Source: Marinobacterium marinum (GTDB lineage Bacteria > Pseudomonadota > Gammaproteobacteria > Pseudomonadales > Balneatricaceae). From it: 64,000 nucleotides of DNA. The notes under the pieces are model-generated. The model was given only the letters and a program-made list of their open reading frames with translations. It had not been told where the DNA came from and did no database searches. Positions 47,092-58,287 of this stretch are shown one piece after another. Position numbers and translations under genes: made by a program. How positions within the stretch are numbered: position 1 is the stretch's first letter; each line of letters starts with the position of its first letter. The stretch spans positions 1 through 64,000 of the forward strand of contig NZ_JACEMT010000032.1 in assembly GCF_013868415.1 (NCBI RefSeq). The letters are read 5' to 3'.

Positions 47092-48648
47092 TCAACCACG
47101 CAAATGACGCAGACGCAGCCCCGTTGCCAGCAGCGTCAGCAGATAAGCACCACCGCCGGCCAGGACCAACAGCGCCATCCACTGTATCCGCGTCCAGAGG
47201 TCGGCCTGCAGCCAATCGCCCTGCTGCTGCAGGATCATCAACACGGTTAACACCAGCACCGCCGACGCACTGAACAGGCGAAGCAGCATGGCGCTCCAGC
47301 CCGGCTGCCAACGGAACACACCTTCTTTCAGCAGGCCATGCAGCAGCCAGCCGGCATTCATGAACGCCGACAGGGAAGTCGCCAGCGCCAGCCCGGCATG
47401 ATCCAGCGGCCACACCAGGATCAGATTCAGCACCATATTGGCGATCATCGCCTTGACCGCGATTTTCACCGGCGTTTTGGTGTCCTGACGCGCAAAGTAG
47501 CCCGGCGCCAACACCTTGATCAGCATGAATGCCAGCAGCCCGAAGGCATAGGCCCGCAGACTGAAAGCCGACATCAAAACGTCACGATCGGTCATCTCGC
47601 CGTAGTGGAACAGAGTCGCGATCAGCGGTTCGGCCAGCAACGCCAGCGCCAGCGCCGCCGGCACGCCGATCAGCAGAATCATGCGCACCCCCCAATCGAG
47701 CATCTGCGCAAAGCGGTCCGGGTTCTGCGCCGCATGCGTACGCGACAGGCTCGGCAGAATCACCGTGGCAATGGCAATGCCAAAAACGCCCAGCGGCAGC
47801 TCTGAGAGGCGATCGGAGTAATACAGCCAGGACACGCTGCCGGTTTGCAGGAAGGACGCCAGTACCGTATCGAGCAACAGATTGATCTGCGCTACCGAGA
47901 CGCCAAACAGCGCCGGCAGCATCAGCTTGAGGATGCGGCGCACGCCTTCATCCCTGAATCCCGGCTGGGGCAATGGCAACAGCCGCAACCGGGCCAGAAA
48001 AGGCAGCTGAAACAGCAGCTGCACCGCACCGGCCATGAGTACTCCCCAGGCCAGCGCCATCACCGGTGTTGCCAGCAGCGGACTCAGCCAGACCGCCGAC
48101 CCGATCAGGCAGAGGTTCAGCAACACCGGCGTAAATGCAGGTACGGCAAAGCGCTCGTAGCTGTTAAGCACCGCACCACAGAATGCGGTCAGCGAGATCA
48201 GCAGCAGATAAGGGAAGGTGATCCGCAACATGTCTGCGGCCAACGTGAATTTCTCACCCCCGGCCATGTAAAAGCCGGGCGCAAACAGGGCCGCCAGCAG
48301 AGGGGCTCCAATAACGGCCAGCACGGTCACCGCCACCAGCACCGAACCCAACGAGCCAGCCACCCGGTTAACCAGTTGCTGCACCGAAGCCAGGTCTCGT
48401 TGCGTGCGATATTCCGACAGCACGGGCACAAAGGCCTGGGAAAAGGCCCCTTCGGCAAACAGGCGCCGCAAGAAGTTGGGAATTTTGAACGCCACGAAGA
48501 AGGCATCGGCACTGCCGCTGGCACCGAAATAACCGGCGATGACCACGTCACGCACCAGGCCCAACACCCTGGACAGCAGAGTCATGATGCCGACGATTCC
48601 ACTGGAGCGCAGCAGCCCCGCACCTTTTTTCTGTGTTTGCTCCGTCAC
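47092..48648 (-). CDS. murJ: Lipid II flippase MurJ
   Basis: 518 residues and about fourteen membrane helices, of the MATE-like MVF family. The N-terminal SGIVGIMTLLSRVLGLVRDVVIAGYFGAS block contains the conserved Arg residues, and ASADAFFVAFKIPNFLRRLFAEGAFSQAFVPV follows. It moves lipid II across the inner membrane for peptidoglycan synthesis. It has a good promoter and is divergent from rpsT. Confidence 0.95.
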   Translation of the reverse strand: MTEQTQKKGAGLLRSSGIVGIMTLLSRVLGLVRDVVIAGYFGASGSADAFFVAFKIPNFLRRLFAEGAFSQAFVPVLSEYRTQRDLASVQQLVNRVAGSLGSVLVAVTVLAVIGAPLLAALFAPGFYMAGGEKFTLAADMLRITFPYLLLISLTAFCGAVLNSYERFAVPAFTPVLLNLCLIGSAVWLSPLLATPVMALAWGVLMAGAVQLLFQLPFLARLRLLPLPQPGFRDEGVRRILKLMLPALFGVSVAQINLLLDTVLASFLQTGSVSWLYYSDRLSELPLGVFGIAIATVILPSLSRTHAAQNPDRFAQMLDWGVRMILLIGVPAALALALLAEPLIATLFHYGEMTDRDVLMSAFSLRAYAFGLLAFMLIKVLAPGYFARQDTKTPVKIAVKAMIANMVLNLILVWPLDHAGLALATSLSAFMNAGWLLHGLLKEGVFRWQPGWSAMLLRLFSASAVLVLTVLMILQQQGDWLQADLWTRIQWMALLVLAGGGAYLLTLLATGLRLRHLRG

Positions 48649-48682
48649 GCTCGACCCTTACCACTTGCAAAAATGTGCGCCG

Positions 48683-48710
48683 ATCATAGCTCTGATTACA
48701 AAACAGACAA
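48683..48710 (-). promoter_or_regulatory. Promoter of murJ
   Basis: Minus strand TTGTCT (48705-48710), 16-base spacer, TATGAT (48683-48688); 35 bases before the murJ start. Confidence 0.6.
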
Positions 48711-48738
48711 AGTCCGGCATCGAAACAGGGGCATTTGG

Positions 48739-48767
48739 TTGACATCTGACACTGGGGCATGAATAAT
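48739..48767 (+). promoter_or_regulatory. Strong promoter of rpsT
   Basis: TTGACA (48739-48744), 17-base spacer, AATAAT (48762-48767), a near-consensus sigma-70 promoter 69 bases before rpsT. Confidence 0.75.
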
Positions 48768-48835
48768 GTCGCGTCTAATTTTTCGGCATTACAGCGCCGT
48801 AATCTGATCAACTTAATTATTGAAGGAGCCGGATC

Positions 48836-49102
48836 GTGGCTAATTCCGCAGGATCCAAAAAACGCGCTCGTCAGGCGGAGAAGCGTCGTCAGCACAACGC
48901 TAGCCTGCGCTCCATGGCGCGCACGTACATCAAAAAAGTAATCGCTGCCATCAACAGCGGTAACCAGGAAGCTGCTCAGGAAGCGTTCAAGGTCGCTCAG
49001 CCGATCATGGACAGCTCCGTCAACAAGGGCATTTTCCACAAGAACAAGATCGCTCGCACCAAGAGCCGTCTGAACGCTCGCATCAAGGCAATGGCTGCCT
49101 AA
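48836..49102 (+). CDS. rpsT: 30S ribosomal protein S20
   Basis: 88 residues, very basic: [26 protein letters not shown]... ending RIKAMAA. The start codon is GTG with GAAGGAGCC upstream; a non-ATG rpsT start is also known in E. coli, where it is tied to autogenous control. It is transcribed alone from its own strong promoter and ends at a strong terminator. Confidence 0.98.
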   Translation: MANSAGSKKRARQAEKRRQHNASLRSMARTYIKKVIAAINSGNQEAAQEAFKVAQPIMDSSVNKGIFHKNKIARTKSRLNARIKAMAA

Positions 49103-49125
49103 GCCTGACCCCTGAGCAAGCGAAT

Positions 49126-49153
49126 AAAAAAACCGGCCTTGGCCGGTTTTTTT
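49126..49153. terminator. Bidirectional terminator between rpsT and proB
   Basis: A-run ACCGGCC-TT-GGCCGGT T-run; the stem is perfect and symmetrical and serves both convergent genes. Confidence 0.93.
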
Positions 49154-49176
49154 GTATCCATCCATCGCAGAAGGCG

Positions 49177-50301
49177 TCAGGCCAGCACCAGGTTGTCCCG
49201 GTGCACCAACTCTTCCTCCCCCATGAAACCCAACAATGACTCGATTTCGCCGCTCGAACGACCGATAATCAGACCCGCATCCTCGGCGCCGTAATTGGCC
49301 AGTCCACGCGCCACTACACGCCCGGCCTCGTCCATCATCATCACCATTTCACCACGGGAGAAATCACCACTCACCGAGCGCACACCCGCCGGCAACAGAC
49401 TCTTGCCGCGTTCAACCAATGCTACGACCGCACCCGCATCCAACACCAGCGTGCCACGCGCCTGCAGGTGACCGGCAATCCACTGTTTGCGTGCCGCCAT
49501 CGGCTCCCGCTCCGGCAACAGCAGTGTTCCGACCGGCTCGGCCGCATGCAGTTTCAACAAGATATCCGGCTCGCGCCCACTGGCAATCACGGTCACCGCA
49601 CCCGAGCGCGCCGCCAGCTTGGCCGCACGCACCTTGGTTGCCATGCCGCCACGCCCCAGCTTGCCGCCTCCGCCCGCCATGGCTTCCAGACGACCATCCC
49701 CGGCCATCGCTTCGCCAATCAGCTCCGCATCAGGATTACTGCGCGGGTCGGCGGTATACAGACCCTGCTGGTCAGTCAGCAGAATCAGCGTATCCGCTTC
49801 GACCGCATTGGCCACCAGAGCCCCCAGGGTGTCGTTGTCGCCAAAACGGATCTCACTGGTAACAACGGTGTCGTTTTCATTAACGACCGCTACTACGCCC
49901 AGCTCGATCAGGGTACGCAAAGTGGCGCGGGCATTGAGGTAACGCTTGCGGTTGGACATGTCGTCATGGGTCAGCAGCACCTGTGCCGTATGCATGCCGT
50001 GACGGCGGAAGTTGGTTTCATAGGCCTGCACCAGCCCCATCTGCCCCACGGCAGCTGCAGCCTGCAGGCGATACACCTCGGGCGGTCGCTCCGACCAGCC
50101 CAGGCGCGTCATACCTTCTGCCACCGAGCCGGACGATACCAGCACCACTTCCACACCACGCCGGGTCAGTTCAACCAGCTGATCAACCCAGCCAGCTATC
50201 GCAATCTGATCCAGCCCCTGACCATCATTGGTCAGCAACGCACTGCCTATTTTGACAACCCAACGCCCCGACCGGGCCAAGCTCTTCCGTCCCGCTGTCA
50301 C
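49177..50301 (-). CDS. proB: Glutamate 5-kinase
   Basis: 374 residues: an amino acid kinase domain (1-255; [13 protein letters not shown] at the start, [24 protein letters not shown] near residue 140-160, [17 protein letters not shown]) and a C-terminal PUA domain (about 275-360). It phosphorylates glutamate as the first step to proline and is inhibited by proline. It follows obg by 15 bases, the same order as in P. aeruginosa. Confidence 0.96.
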   Translation of the reverse strand: MTAGRKSLARSGRWVVKIGSALLTNDGQGLDQIAIAGWVDQLVELTRRGVEVVLVSSGSVAEGMTRLGWSERPPEVYRLQAAAAVGQMGLVQAYETNFRRHGMHTAQVLLTHDDMSNRKRYLNARATLRTLIELGVVAVVNENDTVVTSEIRFGDNDTLGALVANAVEADTLILLTDQQGLYTADPRSNPDAELIGEAMAGDGRLEAMAGGGGKLGRGGMATKVRAAKLAARSGAVTVIASGREPDILLKLHAAEPVGTLLLPEREPMAARKQWIAGHLQARGTLVLDAGAVVALVERGKSLLPAGVRSVSGDFSRGEMVMMMDEAGRVVARGLANYGAEDAGLIIGRSSGEIESLLGFMGEEELVHRDNLVLA

Positions 50302-50316
50302 CTTGCCATTACTCCG

Positions 50317-51552
<1,236 letters not shown>

Positions 51553-51613
51553 TCAGCATACACCCTTCGACCGGACCCAGGCAGACAAGTTGCCATCATC
51601 CGGGTTTACAACG

Positions 51614-51642
51614 AAAAAAGCTCCGCCTGGGCGGAGCTTTTT
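51614..51642 (-). terminator. Terminator between rpmA and obg
   Basis: AAAAAGCTCCGCC-TGG-GCGGAGCTTTTT, 22 bases after the rpmA stop; it may partly end rplU-rpmA transcription before obg. Confidence 0.85.
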
Positions 51643-51663
51643 AACGCAATCATCCTTCACTGC

Positions 51664-51921
51664 TTATGCAGGAACGACGCTCACGTATTTACGATTGTTC
51701 GGACCCTTGGTCTCGAACTTCACAACACCGTCAGCAGTCGCGAACAGAGTGTGGTCCTTGCCCAGGCCAACGTTAGTGCCAGCGTGGAATTTGGTGCCGC
51801 GCTGACGAATCAGGATGTTGCCTGCTGCAACAGCCTGGCCGCCGAAGCGCTTAACGCCGAGGCGTTTCGATTCCGAGTCGCGGCCGTTACGCGTTGAACC
51901 ACCAGCCTTCTTATGAGCCAT
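51664..51921 (-). CDS. rpmA: 50S ribosomal protein L27
   Basis: 85 residues: [29 protein letters not shown], the standard L27 opening, then the basic body. The N-terminal tail reaches the peptidyl transferase centre. It follows rplU by 24 bases on the same strand. Confidence 0.99.
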   Translation of the reverse strand: MAHKKAGGSTRNGRDSESKRLGVKRFGGQAVAAGNILIRQRGTKFHAGTNVGLGKDHTLFATADGVVKFETKGPNNRKYVSVVPA

Positions 51922-51945
51922 TCTTCAATCTCCTAATTCGGTTAC

Positions 51946-52257
51946 TCAGGCACTGATGCCAGTAATTTTGACTTCAGTGAACCACTGACGGTGGCCCTGA
52001 CGCTTCATGTGGTGCTTACGACGACGGAACTTGATGATGTTGACCTTTTCGCCACGGCCATGAGCCACGACTTCGGCAGCCACTTTGGCACCATCTACAA
52101 CCGGCGCACCCACTTTGATGTCATCGCCATTGCCGACCAGCAGAACGCGGTCGAACTCGATGCTGGAACCCGCGTCAGCGGCCAGTTTTTCCAGCTTCAG
52201 TGTCTGTCCTTCCTGCACACGGTACTGCTTACCGCCGCTTACGATTACTGCAAACAT
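51946..52257 (-). CDS. rplU: 50S ribosomal protein L21
   Basis: 103 residues beginning [17 protein letters not shown], the L21 start, ending [11 protein letters not shown]. The frame is open four codons further, but the family starts at 52257; GGAGAAAAG precedes it. First gene of the rplU-rpmA(-obg-proB) transcript, divergent from ispB. Confidence 0.98.
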   Translation of the reverse strand: MFAVIVSGGKQYRVQEGQTLKLEKLAADAGSSIEFDRVLLVGNGDDIKVGAPVVDGAKVAAEVVAHGRGEKVNIIKFRRRKHHMKRQGHRQWFTEVKITGISA

Positions 52258-52380
52258 GCTTTTCTCCAAGGTTTAACCTGCCCGGCTACTGGATACGAAA
52301 CCTACTTCTAATGGCCGAAAACCGGAGGCTTTCTGGCACCCTATGGTAGGGAGCGTCGGTGGACAGGTTTAAGGCGCGGG

Positions 52381-52410
52381 ATTTTACTCCATTTCACCCC
52401 AGCTCCGCAA
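52381..52410 (-). promoter_or_regulatory. Promoter of rplU-rpmA
   Basis: Minus strand TTGCGG (52405-52410), 18-base spacer, TAAAAT (52381-52386). It leaves a leader of about 115 bases before rplU, long enough for a ribosomal protein leader structure. Confidence 0.6.
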
Positions 52411-52471
52411 GCAAAACAGCCCGTTTTACCGACATTTGCCGCTAATCCGGGGCTAACTCCCAGCGCCCGAC

Positions 52472-52500
52472 TTGACACTCCTCGGGCCGCCACCTAGCAT
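52472..52500 (+). promoter_or_regulatory. Promoter of ispB
   Basis: TTGACA (perfect -35, 52472-52477), 17-base spacer, TAGCAT (52495-52500), 35 bases before ispB. Confidence 0.75.
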
Positions 52501-52535
52501 GCGGCGGGTGTTCAGTCCATATACAGAACCCCATC

Positions 52536-53504
52536 ATGCAGCCACACCAGCTAAACCCGGCGATCGAGCCGCAGTTTGATGCCGTTACCGATTACATTCT
52601 CAACCACCTGGGCTCCAATGTGCCCCTGGTGGAAAAGATCGGCCACTACATCGTCTCCGGCGGCGGCAAGCGCCTGCGCCCCCTACTGGTCCTGTTAAGC
52701 GCCAATGCCTGTGGCTACCAGGGCGAGCAACACATTCCGCTGGCCGCCGTGATCGAGTTTATCCACACGGCCACACTGCTGCATGACGACGTTGTCGACA
52801 ACTCCGATTTGCGCCGTGGCAACGCCACCGCCAATGCCAAATGGGGCAATGCACCCAGCGTACTGGTCGGCGACTTCCTGCACTCCCGCTCTTTCCAGCT
52901 GATGGTGGACATCGGTCGCCTGGAGATCATGCAAGTCATTTCCAACGCCACCACTATCATCGCCGAAGGCGAGGTGATGCAGCTGCTCAACCAGCGCAAT
53001 CCGGACACCACCGAAGACGCCTACATGCAGGTGATTCTCGGCAAAACTGCCATGCTGTTCGAAGCCGCTACCGAAGTGGGAGCCATTCTGGCCGACGCGC
53101 CTCCTGCCGAACAGGAAGCGCTGCGCCTGTACGGTCGCCACCTGGGCATCGCCTTCCAGATTGTCGACGACCTGATGGACTATCTGTCCGACAGTGAGAC
53201 CATGGGCAAGAATGTGGGCGATGACTTGGCCGAAGGCAAGGCCACCCTGCCGCTGATCCATGCCATGCGCGTAGGCAGCGAAGAAGAACGCAAACTGATT
53301 CGCCACGCGATCCGCGAAGGCGGTCTGGACGATCTACAACCGGTACTGGCCATTGTCCAGAGCACCGGTGCCATCGACTACACCCGCGACAAGGCTCGCG
53401 GCGAGCTGGACAAGGCCATTCAGGCGCTGGACGCTCTGCCTTCCAGTTCCTTCCGTGACACCCTGATCACGTTGGCGGAACGTGCGCTGGAACGCACCAG
53501 CTGA
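52536..53504 (+). CDS. ispB: Octaprenyl diphosphate synthase
   Basis: 322 residues, a trans-prenyltransferase. The first Asp-rich motif is in LLHDDVVDNSDLRRG near residue 85 and the second in QIVDDLMDY near 210. It builds the isoprenoid side chain of ubiquinone by head-to-tail condensation of IPP. Divergent from rplU, as in most gammaproteobacteria. Confidence 0.96.
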   Translation: MQPHQLNPAIEPQFDAVTDYILNHLGSNVPLVEKIGHYIVSGGGKRLRPLLVLLSANACGYQGEQHIPLAAVIEFIHTATLLHDDVVDNSDLRRGNATANAKWGNAPSVLVGDFLHSRSFQLMVDIGRLEIMQVISNATTIIAEGEVMQLLNQRNPDTTEDAYMQVILGKTAMLFEAATEVGAILADAPPAEQEALRLYGRHLGIAFQIVDDLMDYLSDSETMGKNVGDDLAEGKATLPLIHAMRVGSEEERKLIRHAIREGGLDDLQPVLAIVQSTGAIDYTRDKARGELDKAIQALDALPSSSFRDTLITLAERALERTS

Positions 53505-53525
53505 TCAAAGCGTCACCATAAACGG

Positions 53526-54143
53526 CTACTGGCGCGTGAGGTGATAAACGACCTCGCGCCGCGCCGCGCCCGTATCGGCCTGATCCAGGCGCACCACCGT
53601 AAAGGCCGGCTCAAACAGCTGCCGCACTTCAGCCTCGGTTACCGAAAACGGCGGCCCTTCTCCCCCCGGAAACTCCAGCGCAACCAGCAACATCTCGACT
53701 CCGGATAATAGCTCCTGCCGCAAGTGCGCCGCATAGGCACGCCGCAACTCGGGCGGCAGAGCAATCAGCGCGGCGCGATCATATACCGCCGCTACGTCAC
53801 CCCAATGCTCCCGCCCCAAGGCAAAAAAGTCCGCGCTCCACAGTTTGATACCGTCCCGCTCTCGAGTATGCCCCTCGGGCACCGCAACCGGCGTGATCTG
53901 TACGCCATGCTCGACAAAGAAATCGCGACAGGCCAGATCGCTGAGTTCAACCCCGACCACCCCATGCCCCTGTTCGCGCAGCCAGAGCATATCGCTCGAT
54001 TTGCCACACAGCGGCACCAGCACCGACGTGTCACCGGGCACCCCCAGACGTGACCAGTACTGCTGCAGCCAAGGATTGATGGCGGCCTGATGGAAGCCTA
54101 TCTGCCCGTCCTGCCAACGGGCATGCCAGAATGCATGCTCCAT
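53526..54143 (-). CDS. tpm: Thiopurine S-methyltransferase
   Basis: 205 residues. The SAM-binding core carries VLVPLCGKSSDMLWLREQGHGVVGVELSD near residues 41-70. The opening HAFWHARWQDGQIGFHQAAINPWL is typical of bacterial TPMT. In bacteria this family methylates selenite, tellurite and thiol compounds; the natural substrate cannot be read here. It stands alone between ispB and fabA. Confidence 0.93.
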   Translation of the reverse strand: MEHAFWHARWQDGQIGFHQAAINPWLQQYWSRLGVPGDTSVLVPLCGKSSDMLWLREQGHGVVGVELSDLACRDFFVEHGVQITPVAVPEGHTRERDGIKLWSADFFALGREHWGDVAAVYDRAALIALPPELRRAYAAHLRQELLSGVEMLLVALEFPGGEGPPFSVTEAEVRQLFEPAFTVVRLDQADTGAARREVVYHLTRQ

Positions 54144-54218
54144 ACCTGTTCTCCCGCTTTGACTCAGTTGATGAGCAAATTACCTGACACAGCTCGTGCC
54201 TGAAAGGCCGCAAACCGG

Positions 54219-54224
54219 TATAAT
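54219..54224 (+). promoter_or_regulatory. Candidate -10 box of fabA
   Basis: TATAAT, 42 bases before the fabA start. The sequence at the -35 position (GTGCCT) is poor, which suggests activator help. Confidence 0.4.
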
Positions 54225-54266
54225 CGCCGAAATATTGATGAAATGCCTCTGGATATACGGTTTCTT

Positions 54267-54782
54267 ATGACACGACCTTCCTCATTTGAACGCGACGAGC
54301 TGCTGCAATGCGGCCACGGCGAAATGTTCGGCCCGGGCAACGCCCAACTGCCGGTCGGCAACATGCTGATGCTGGATCGCATCATCAACATCAACACCGA
54401 CGGTGGTCAGTTTGGCAAGGGCGAAATCATTGCTGAACTGGATATCCGTCCCGATCTCTGGTTCTTCGACTGCCACTTCCCCGGTGATCCGGTGATGCCC
54501 GGCTGTCTGGGCCTGGACGCCATGTGGCAGCTGGTCGGCTTCTTCCTGGGCTGGCGCGGCAACGAAGGTCGCGGACGCGCCCTGGGTTCCGGCGAAGTGA
54601 AGTTTACCGGCCAGGTACTGCCCTCTGCCAGCAAGGTGACCTATCACATCGAGCTCAAGCGCGTCATTGAGCGCAAGCTGGTGATGGGCATCGCCGACGG
54701 CTCCCTGGCTGTTGACGGTCGCGTGATTTATACCGCCAAGGATTTGCGCGTTGGCCTGTTCAAGCAGACCGATAATTTTTGA
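54267..54782 (+). CDS. fabA: 3-hydroxydecanoyl-ACP dehydratase/isomerase
   Basis: 171 residues. Catalytic His70 lies in [14 protein letters not shown] and Asp84 in CLGLDAMW, at the same positions as in E. coli FabA. It dehydrates and isomerises the C10 intermediate, the branch point to unsaturated fatty acids. The start at 54267 (MTRPSSFER) is preferred to 54243. It forms the fabA-fabB unit typical of Pseudomonas-like bacteria. Confidence 0.98.
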   Translation: MTRPSSFERDELLQCGHGEMFGPGNAQLPVGNMLMLDRIININTDGGQFGKGEIIAELDIRPDLWFFDCHFPGDPVMPGCLGLDAMWQLVGFFLGWRGNEGRGRALGSGEVKFTGQVLPSASKVTYHIELKRVIERKLVMGIADGSLAVDGRVIYTAKDLRVGLFKQTDNF

Positions 54783-54858
54783 TCCTGAACTTCAGGTTCA
54801 TCGAACTGCCTTATAATAAGACTGTACTTTAGTTGATAGATTTAAAGAGAGGCTACAC

Positions 54859-56076
54859 ATGCGACGCGTCGTAGTGACCGGTATGGGAATCGTATCCTGC
54901 CTGGGTAACGACCTGGAAACAGTTCTGGACTCACTGAAGCAGGGCCGCTCCGGTATCAAGTTTCAACCGGAATACAAAGAACTCGGCTTCCGCAGCCAGG
55001 TGGCCGGCAGCATCGATATCGACCTGGATGCCCAGATCGACCGCAAGCTGCGTCGCTTCATGGGCAATGCGTCCGCCTACGCCTACCTGGCCATGAAACA
55101 GGCGATCGAGGATTCAGGCCTGCCCGAAGATCAGGTTTCCAACGTCCGTACCGGCCTGATTGCCGGTTCCGGCGGTGCCTCTTCCGCCGATATTGTGGAA
55201 ACGGCCGATATTCTGCGCGAAAAGGGCGTGCGCCGTGTGGGCCCCTATCGCGTCACACGCACCATGGGATCAACCGTATCCGCCTGTCTGGCCACGCCGT
55301 TCAAAATCAAGGGCGTAAACTACTCCATCACCTCGGCCTGCGCCACCAGTGCACACTGTATCGGTAACGCCATGGAGCAGATCCAGCTGGGCAAACAGGA
55401 TGTGGTTTTTGCCGGTGGCGGCGAGGAACTGCACTGGTCCCTGAGTGTCATGTTCGACGCCATGGGAGCCCTGTCCAGCAAATACAACGAAACACCGGAG
55501 AAAGCTTCCCGCGCCTACGATGCCAACCGTGACGGCTTCGTCATCGCCGGCGGTGCCGGCATGCTGGTTCTGGAAGAGCTGGAACATGCCAAGGCACGTG
55601 GCGCCAAGATCTACGCCGAACTGGTGGGCTACGGTGCCACATCCGACGGCTACGACATGGTGGCCCCGTCCGGCGAAGGTGCGGTACGCTGCATGCAGCA
55701 GGCGATGTCGACCGTCGATGGTTCCATCGACTACATCAACTCGCACGGCACCTCGACTCCGGCCGGTGACATCCAGGAACTGAAAGCGATGAAGCAGACC
55801 TTTGGCGACGATATGCCGCCAGTCAGCTCGACCAAGTCGCTGACCGGACACTCGCTGGGTGCTACCGGCGTACAGGAAGCGATCTACTCGCTGCTGATGA
55901 TGCACAACAACTTCATCTGTGCATCGGCCAACATCGAAGAACTCGATGCGGAAGCGGAAGGCATGCCGGTCGTCACCGAACGCATGGACAATGTCGAGCT
56001 GAATCGCGTCATGTCCAACAGCTTCGGCTTTGGTGGAACCAACTCCACACTGGTGCTGGAAAAGTACACCGACTGA
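54859..56076 (+). CDS. fabB: 3-oxoacyl-ACP synthase I
   Basis: 405 residues, a thiolase-fold condensing enzyme. The catalytic Cys161 is in SACATSAHC, and the two histidines are in [11 protein letters not shown] and [10 protein letters not shown]. It extends cis-3-decenoyl-ACP made by FabA. A small CCTGAA-C-TTCAGG hairpin and a TATAAT box lie in the 76-base gap after fabA, so some independent transcription is possible. AAAGAGAGG precedes the ATG. Confidence 0.98.
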   Translation: MRRVVVTGMGIVSCLGNDLETVLDSLKQGRSGIKFQPEYKELGFRSQVAGSIDIDLDAQIDRKLRRFMGNASAYAYLAMKQAIEDSGLPEDQVSNVRTGLIAGSGGASSADIVETADILREKGVRRVGPYRVTRTMGSTVSACLATPFKIKGVNYSITSACATSAHCIGNAMEQIQLGKQDVVFAGGGEELHWSLSVMFDAMGALSSKYNETPEKASRAYDANRDGFVIAGGAGMLVLEELEHAKARGAKIYAELVGYGATSDGYDMVAPSGEGAVRCMQQAMSTVDGSIDYINSHGTSTPAGDIQELKAMKQTFGDDMPPVSSTKSLTGHSLGATGVQEAIYSLLMMHNNFICASANIEELDAEAEGMPVVTERMDNVELNRVMSNSFGFGGTNSTLVLEKYTD

Positions 56077-56103
56077 AGCACGGCTCGAGCTGTGATCAAG
56101 CAT

Positions 56104-56132
56104 AAAAAAACCGCTCATTGAGCGGTTTTTTT
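56104..56132. terminator. Bidirectional terminator between fabB and plsC
   Basis: A-run ACCGCTCA-T-TGAGCGGT T-run, serving both convergent genes. Confidence 0.92.
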
Positions 56133-56155
56133 GTATTCGGTTGCCAGCGTAACGA

Positions 56156-56917
56156 TCAGCCCAGACTGCCCTGGTCACGCATAGTCTGCTGCAACCAGGA
56201 CGTTGCCGTCTCATGCACCTCTTCCACTGTTTTGCCACCGGTATCAATAGCCGGCCCTATCGCCACTTCAACAGTACCCGGGTACTTGATGAACGATTTC
56301 CCTGGCCAGTATAGACCCGCATTATGTGCTACTGGGATCATGGGAACTTCACTGCTGACGGCCAGCATCGCTCCACCCTTGTTCCATTTACCCCATTCAC
56401 CGGCCGGAACCCGCGTCCCCTGCGGAAAGATCAGCAGCGGAATGCCATCGGCCAGACGTGCCTTGCCCTGTTCCAGCAGCTGCTTGAGCGCACCACGGCG
56501 CTTGCTGCGATCCAGTGCGATCGGCCTCAACAGCGCCAGCGCCCAGCCAAACAGGGGAATGCGCAACAGCTCGCGCTTGAGCACAACCGCCTGCGGCCGT
56601 ACCAGTATCTGAAAATACAGCGTTTCCCATTCACTCTGGTGATTCGCAATCACCACATAGCTGCCATCCTTTGGCAGATGTTCGCGCCCACTGACCCGGA
56701 CCTTCACCCCACAGCAAATGCGCAACCAGATAATATAAAAATAGTTGATCAGCGTGAGAAACTTGAACCGGGCCCGAAACGGCAACAGAGGACCGACGAT
56801 CAAACACAGCGTTGAAAACACCAGGGTCACGGGATAAAACCCGGCGTAATACATCAGGGAACGCAGAAACAGCAAAGGTGTTGCCTTGTAATTTTTTTTC
56901 ACATCAGGCTCCCGCAA
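56156..56917 (-). CDS. plsC: 1-acyl-sn-glycerol-3-phosphate acyltransferase
   Basis: 253 residues. A hydrophobic N-terminal hairpin anchors it in the membrane. The acyltransferase motifs are NHQSEWETL (an HX4E version of HX4D, seen in this PlsC group) near residue 93 and FPQGTRVPAGEW near 163. It makes phosphatidic acid. The next gene upstream is another acyltransferase, 25 bases away on the same strand. Confidence 0.9.
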   Translation of the reverse strand: MREPDVKKNYKATPLLFLRSLMYYAGFYPVTLVFSTLCLIVGPLLPFRARFKFLTLINYFYIIWLRICCGVKVRVSGREHLPKDGSYVVIANHQSEWETLYFQILVRPQAVVLKRELLRIPLFGWALALLRPIALDRSKRRGALKQLLEQGKARLADGIPLLIFPQGTRVPAGEWGKWNKGGAMLAVSSEVPMIPVAHNAGLYWPGKSFIKYPGTVEVAIGPAIDTGGKTVEEVHETATSWLQQTMRDQGSLG

Positions 56918-56941
56918 CCGGGGCAGAAAATTCCCGTCGAT

Positions 56942-58063
56942 TCATGACAGCTCCTGTTCGGCCTGCTTCTGATTCAGGACCGGATTGGCATACATCTGCT
57001 GCAGAAACGGTCGCGCTTCCACATCCACCTCCGCCAGACGGGCCTCGAACGCCTGCTGTTGCGAGTCACTGACCGCTTCCCCTGCCGCCGCCAAATTAGT
57101 CGGATGCAGACGATAGTTCAGGTGGATCTGACGATCAATTTCGGCTGCCAGCTGCTCCGGCGTTTCGAACTCACCCTCCAGCGGCGTGCCAAAAGCCACA
57201 TGTACCGCCCCCTTGTCTCCGGTAATACCCCGCACGATGCTATTAATGTCCTCGAACTCCGACTTCTCATAGCTGCCGTTCATGGCCACCGCCGCCAGCT
57301 CCTGCGCCTTCAGCGCATCGCAGGGATCCCATTCGTAGGAAATGGATACCGGCACGATATTCAAACGCGCCACCATCTCGTTCAGAGAACGCTGCTTGCG
57401 ATGCGACATGTACAGCATTTTCATCAACGCCGCATCCGTACGGTCATTGCCATCCTTGGCCCGCCCCTCCCGCTGGGCAATCCAGACAGAGTTGCCTTCG
57501 ACGACACTGTGGTCGATATACGCCGATAGCTGGGTCAGCGCCGTCATCATTTCACGTCCCTTGGCGGAACGATTCACGATAAAACTTTTATTCAGGCGCA
57601 TCAGGTCTGAAACGTAGGGCTTGCTCAACAGGTTGTCACCGATCGCAATCCGTACCGTTGACATGCCGCCCTGATAACGCACCCAGTTCACGAATGCGGG
57701 GTCCATGGCGATATCACGATGGTTGGACACAAACAGGTAAGACTCGCCGGCTTCCAGCCGCTCCAGTCCCGAGCAGCTCACACGCGTGGTTGTGCGGGAG
57801 ATCATTTTCTGCATGTAGTTGGCCACCATCATCTGGAAGCCATTAACATTTTCAATATCACCCACCCGTGCCGCCACGGCTATACGCACCATCGGCTTCA
57901 GCAGCCAGCCCAAAGGCCCAAAGGCACGTGGAAATTGGTAGCGAGTCAGTGCCGAAATGCACTCGTCATCCCGAATCAGGCGCTGAAGTACCGCCTCAAC
58001 TTCGGAGTCACGATAGGGGCGAATCGACTGGAATGGATCTGTGGCCTGTTTGTCTGCGTTCAT
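56942..58063 (-). CDS. PlsC-like glycerolipid acyltransferase
   Basis: 373 residues. The acyltransferase core has SNHRDIAMDPAF near residue 115: here the His and the likely catalytic Asp are five residues apart (HX5D) instead of the usual four, unless the nearer Asp serves. Further blocks: NKSFIVNR, IAQREGRAKDGNDRTD and VPVSISYEWDPCDALK, the last two typical of a group annotated as glycerol acyltransferases next to plsC. The C-terminal about 90 residues are helical. Substrate unknown. Probably co-transcribed with plsC. Confidence 0.82.
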   Translation of the reverse strand: MNADKQATDPFQSIRPYRDSEVEAVLQRLIRDDECISALTRYQFPRAFGPLGWLLKPMVRIAVAARVGDIENVNGFQMMVANYMQKMISRTTTRVSCSGLERLEAGESYLFVSNHRDIAMDPAFVNWVRYQGGMSTVRIAIGDNLLSKPYVSDLMRLNKSFIVNRSAKGREMMTALTQLSAYIDHSVVEGNSVWIAQREGRAKDGNDRTDAALMKMLYMSHRKQRSLNEMVARLNIVPVSISYEWDPCDALKAQELAAVAMNGSYEKSEFEDINSIVRGITGDKGAVHVAFGTPLEGEFETPEQLAAEIDRQIHLNYRLHPTNLAAAGEAVSDSQQQAFEARLAEVDVEARPFLQQMYANPVLNQKQAEQELS

Positions 58064-58287
58064 GCGCGCGCTAACGTCTCTGGCTGCTCAAAAGCGCGTA
58101 TTTTACCCTGTTACGGGCTTTTTTTGCAGTCGCTCACGCCTCTCCATCCACATCCGGCAATGGCATTTGGCCACTCAAGATTCAAAAGCCCCCTCGGGCC
58201 CGTTATAGTGCGCCTAGACATGATCCATTGCATCGGGTGGCCTCGTCGGGCCACACCTTCCAATACCGGTTAAGGGGATAGATTAAA

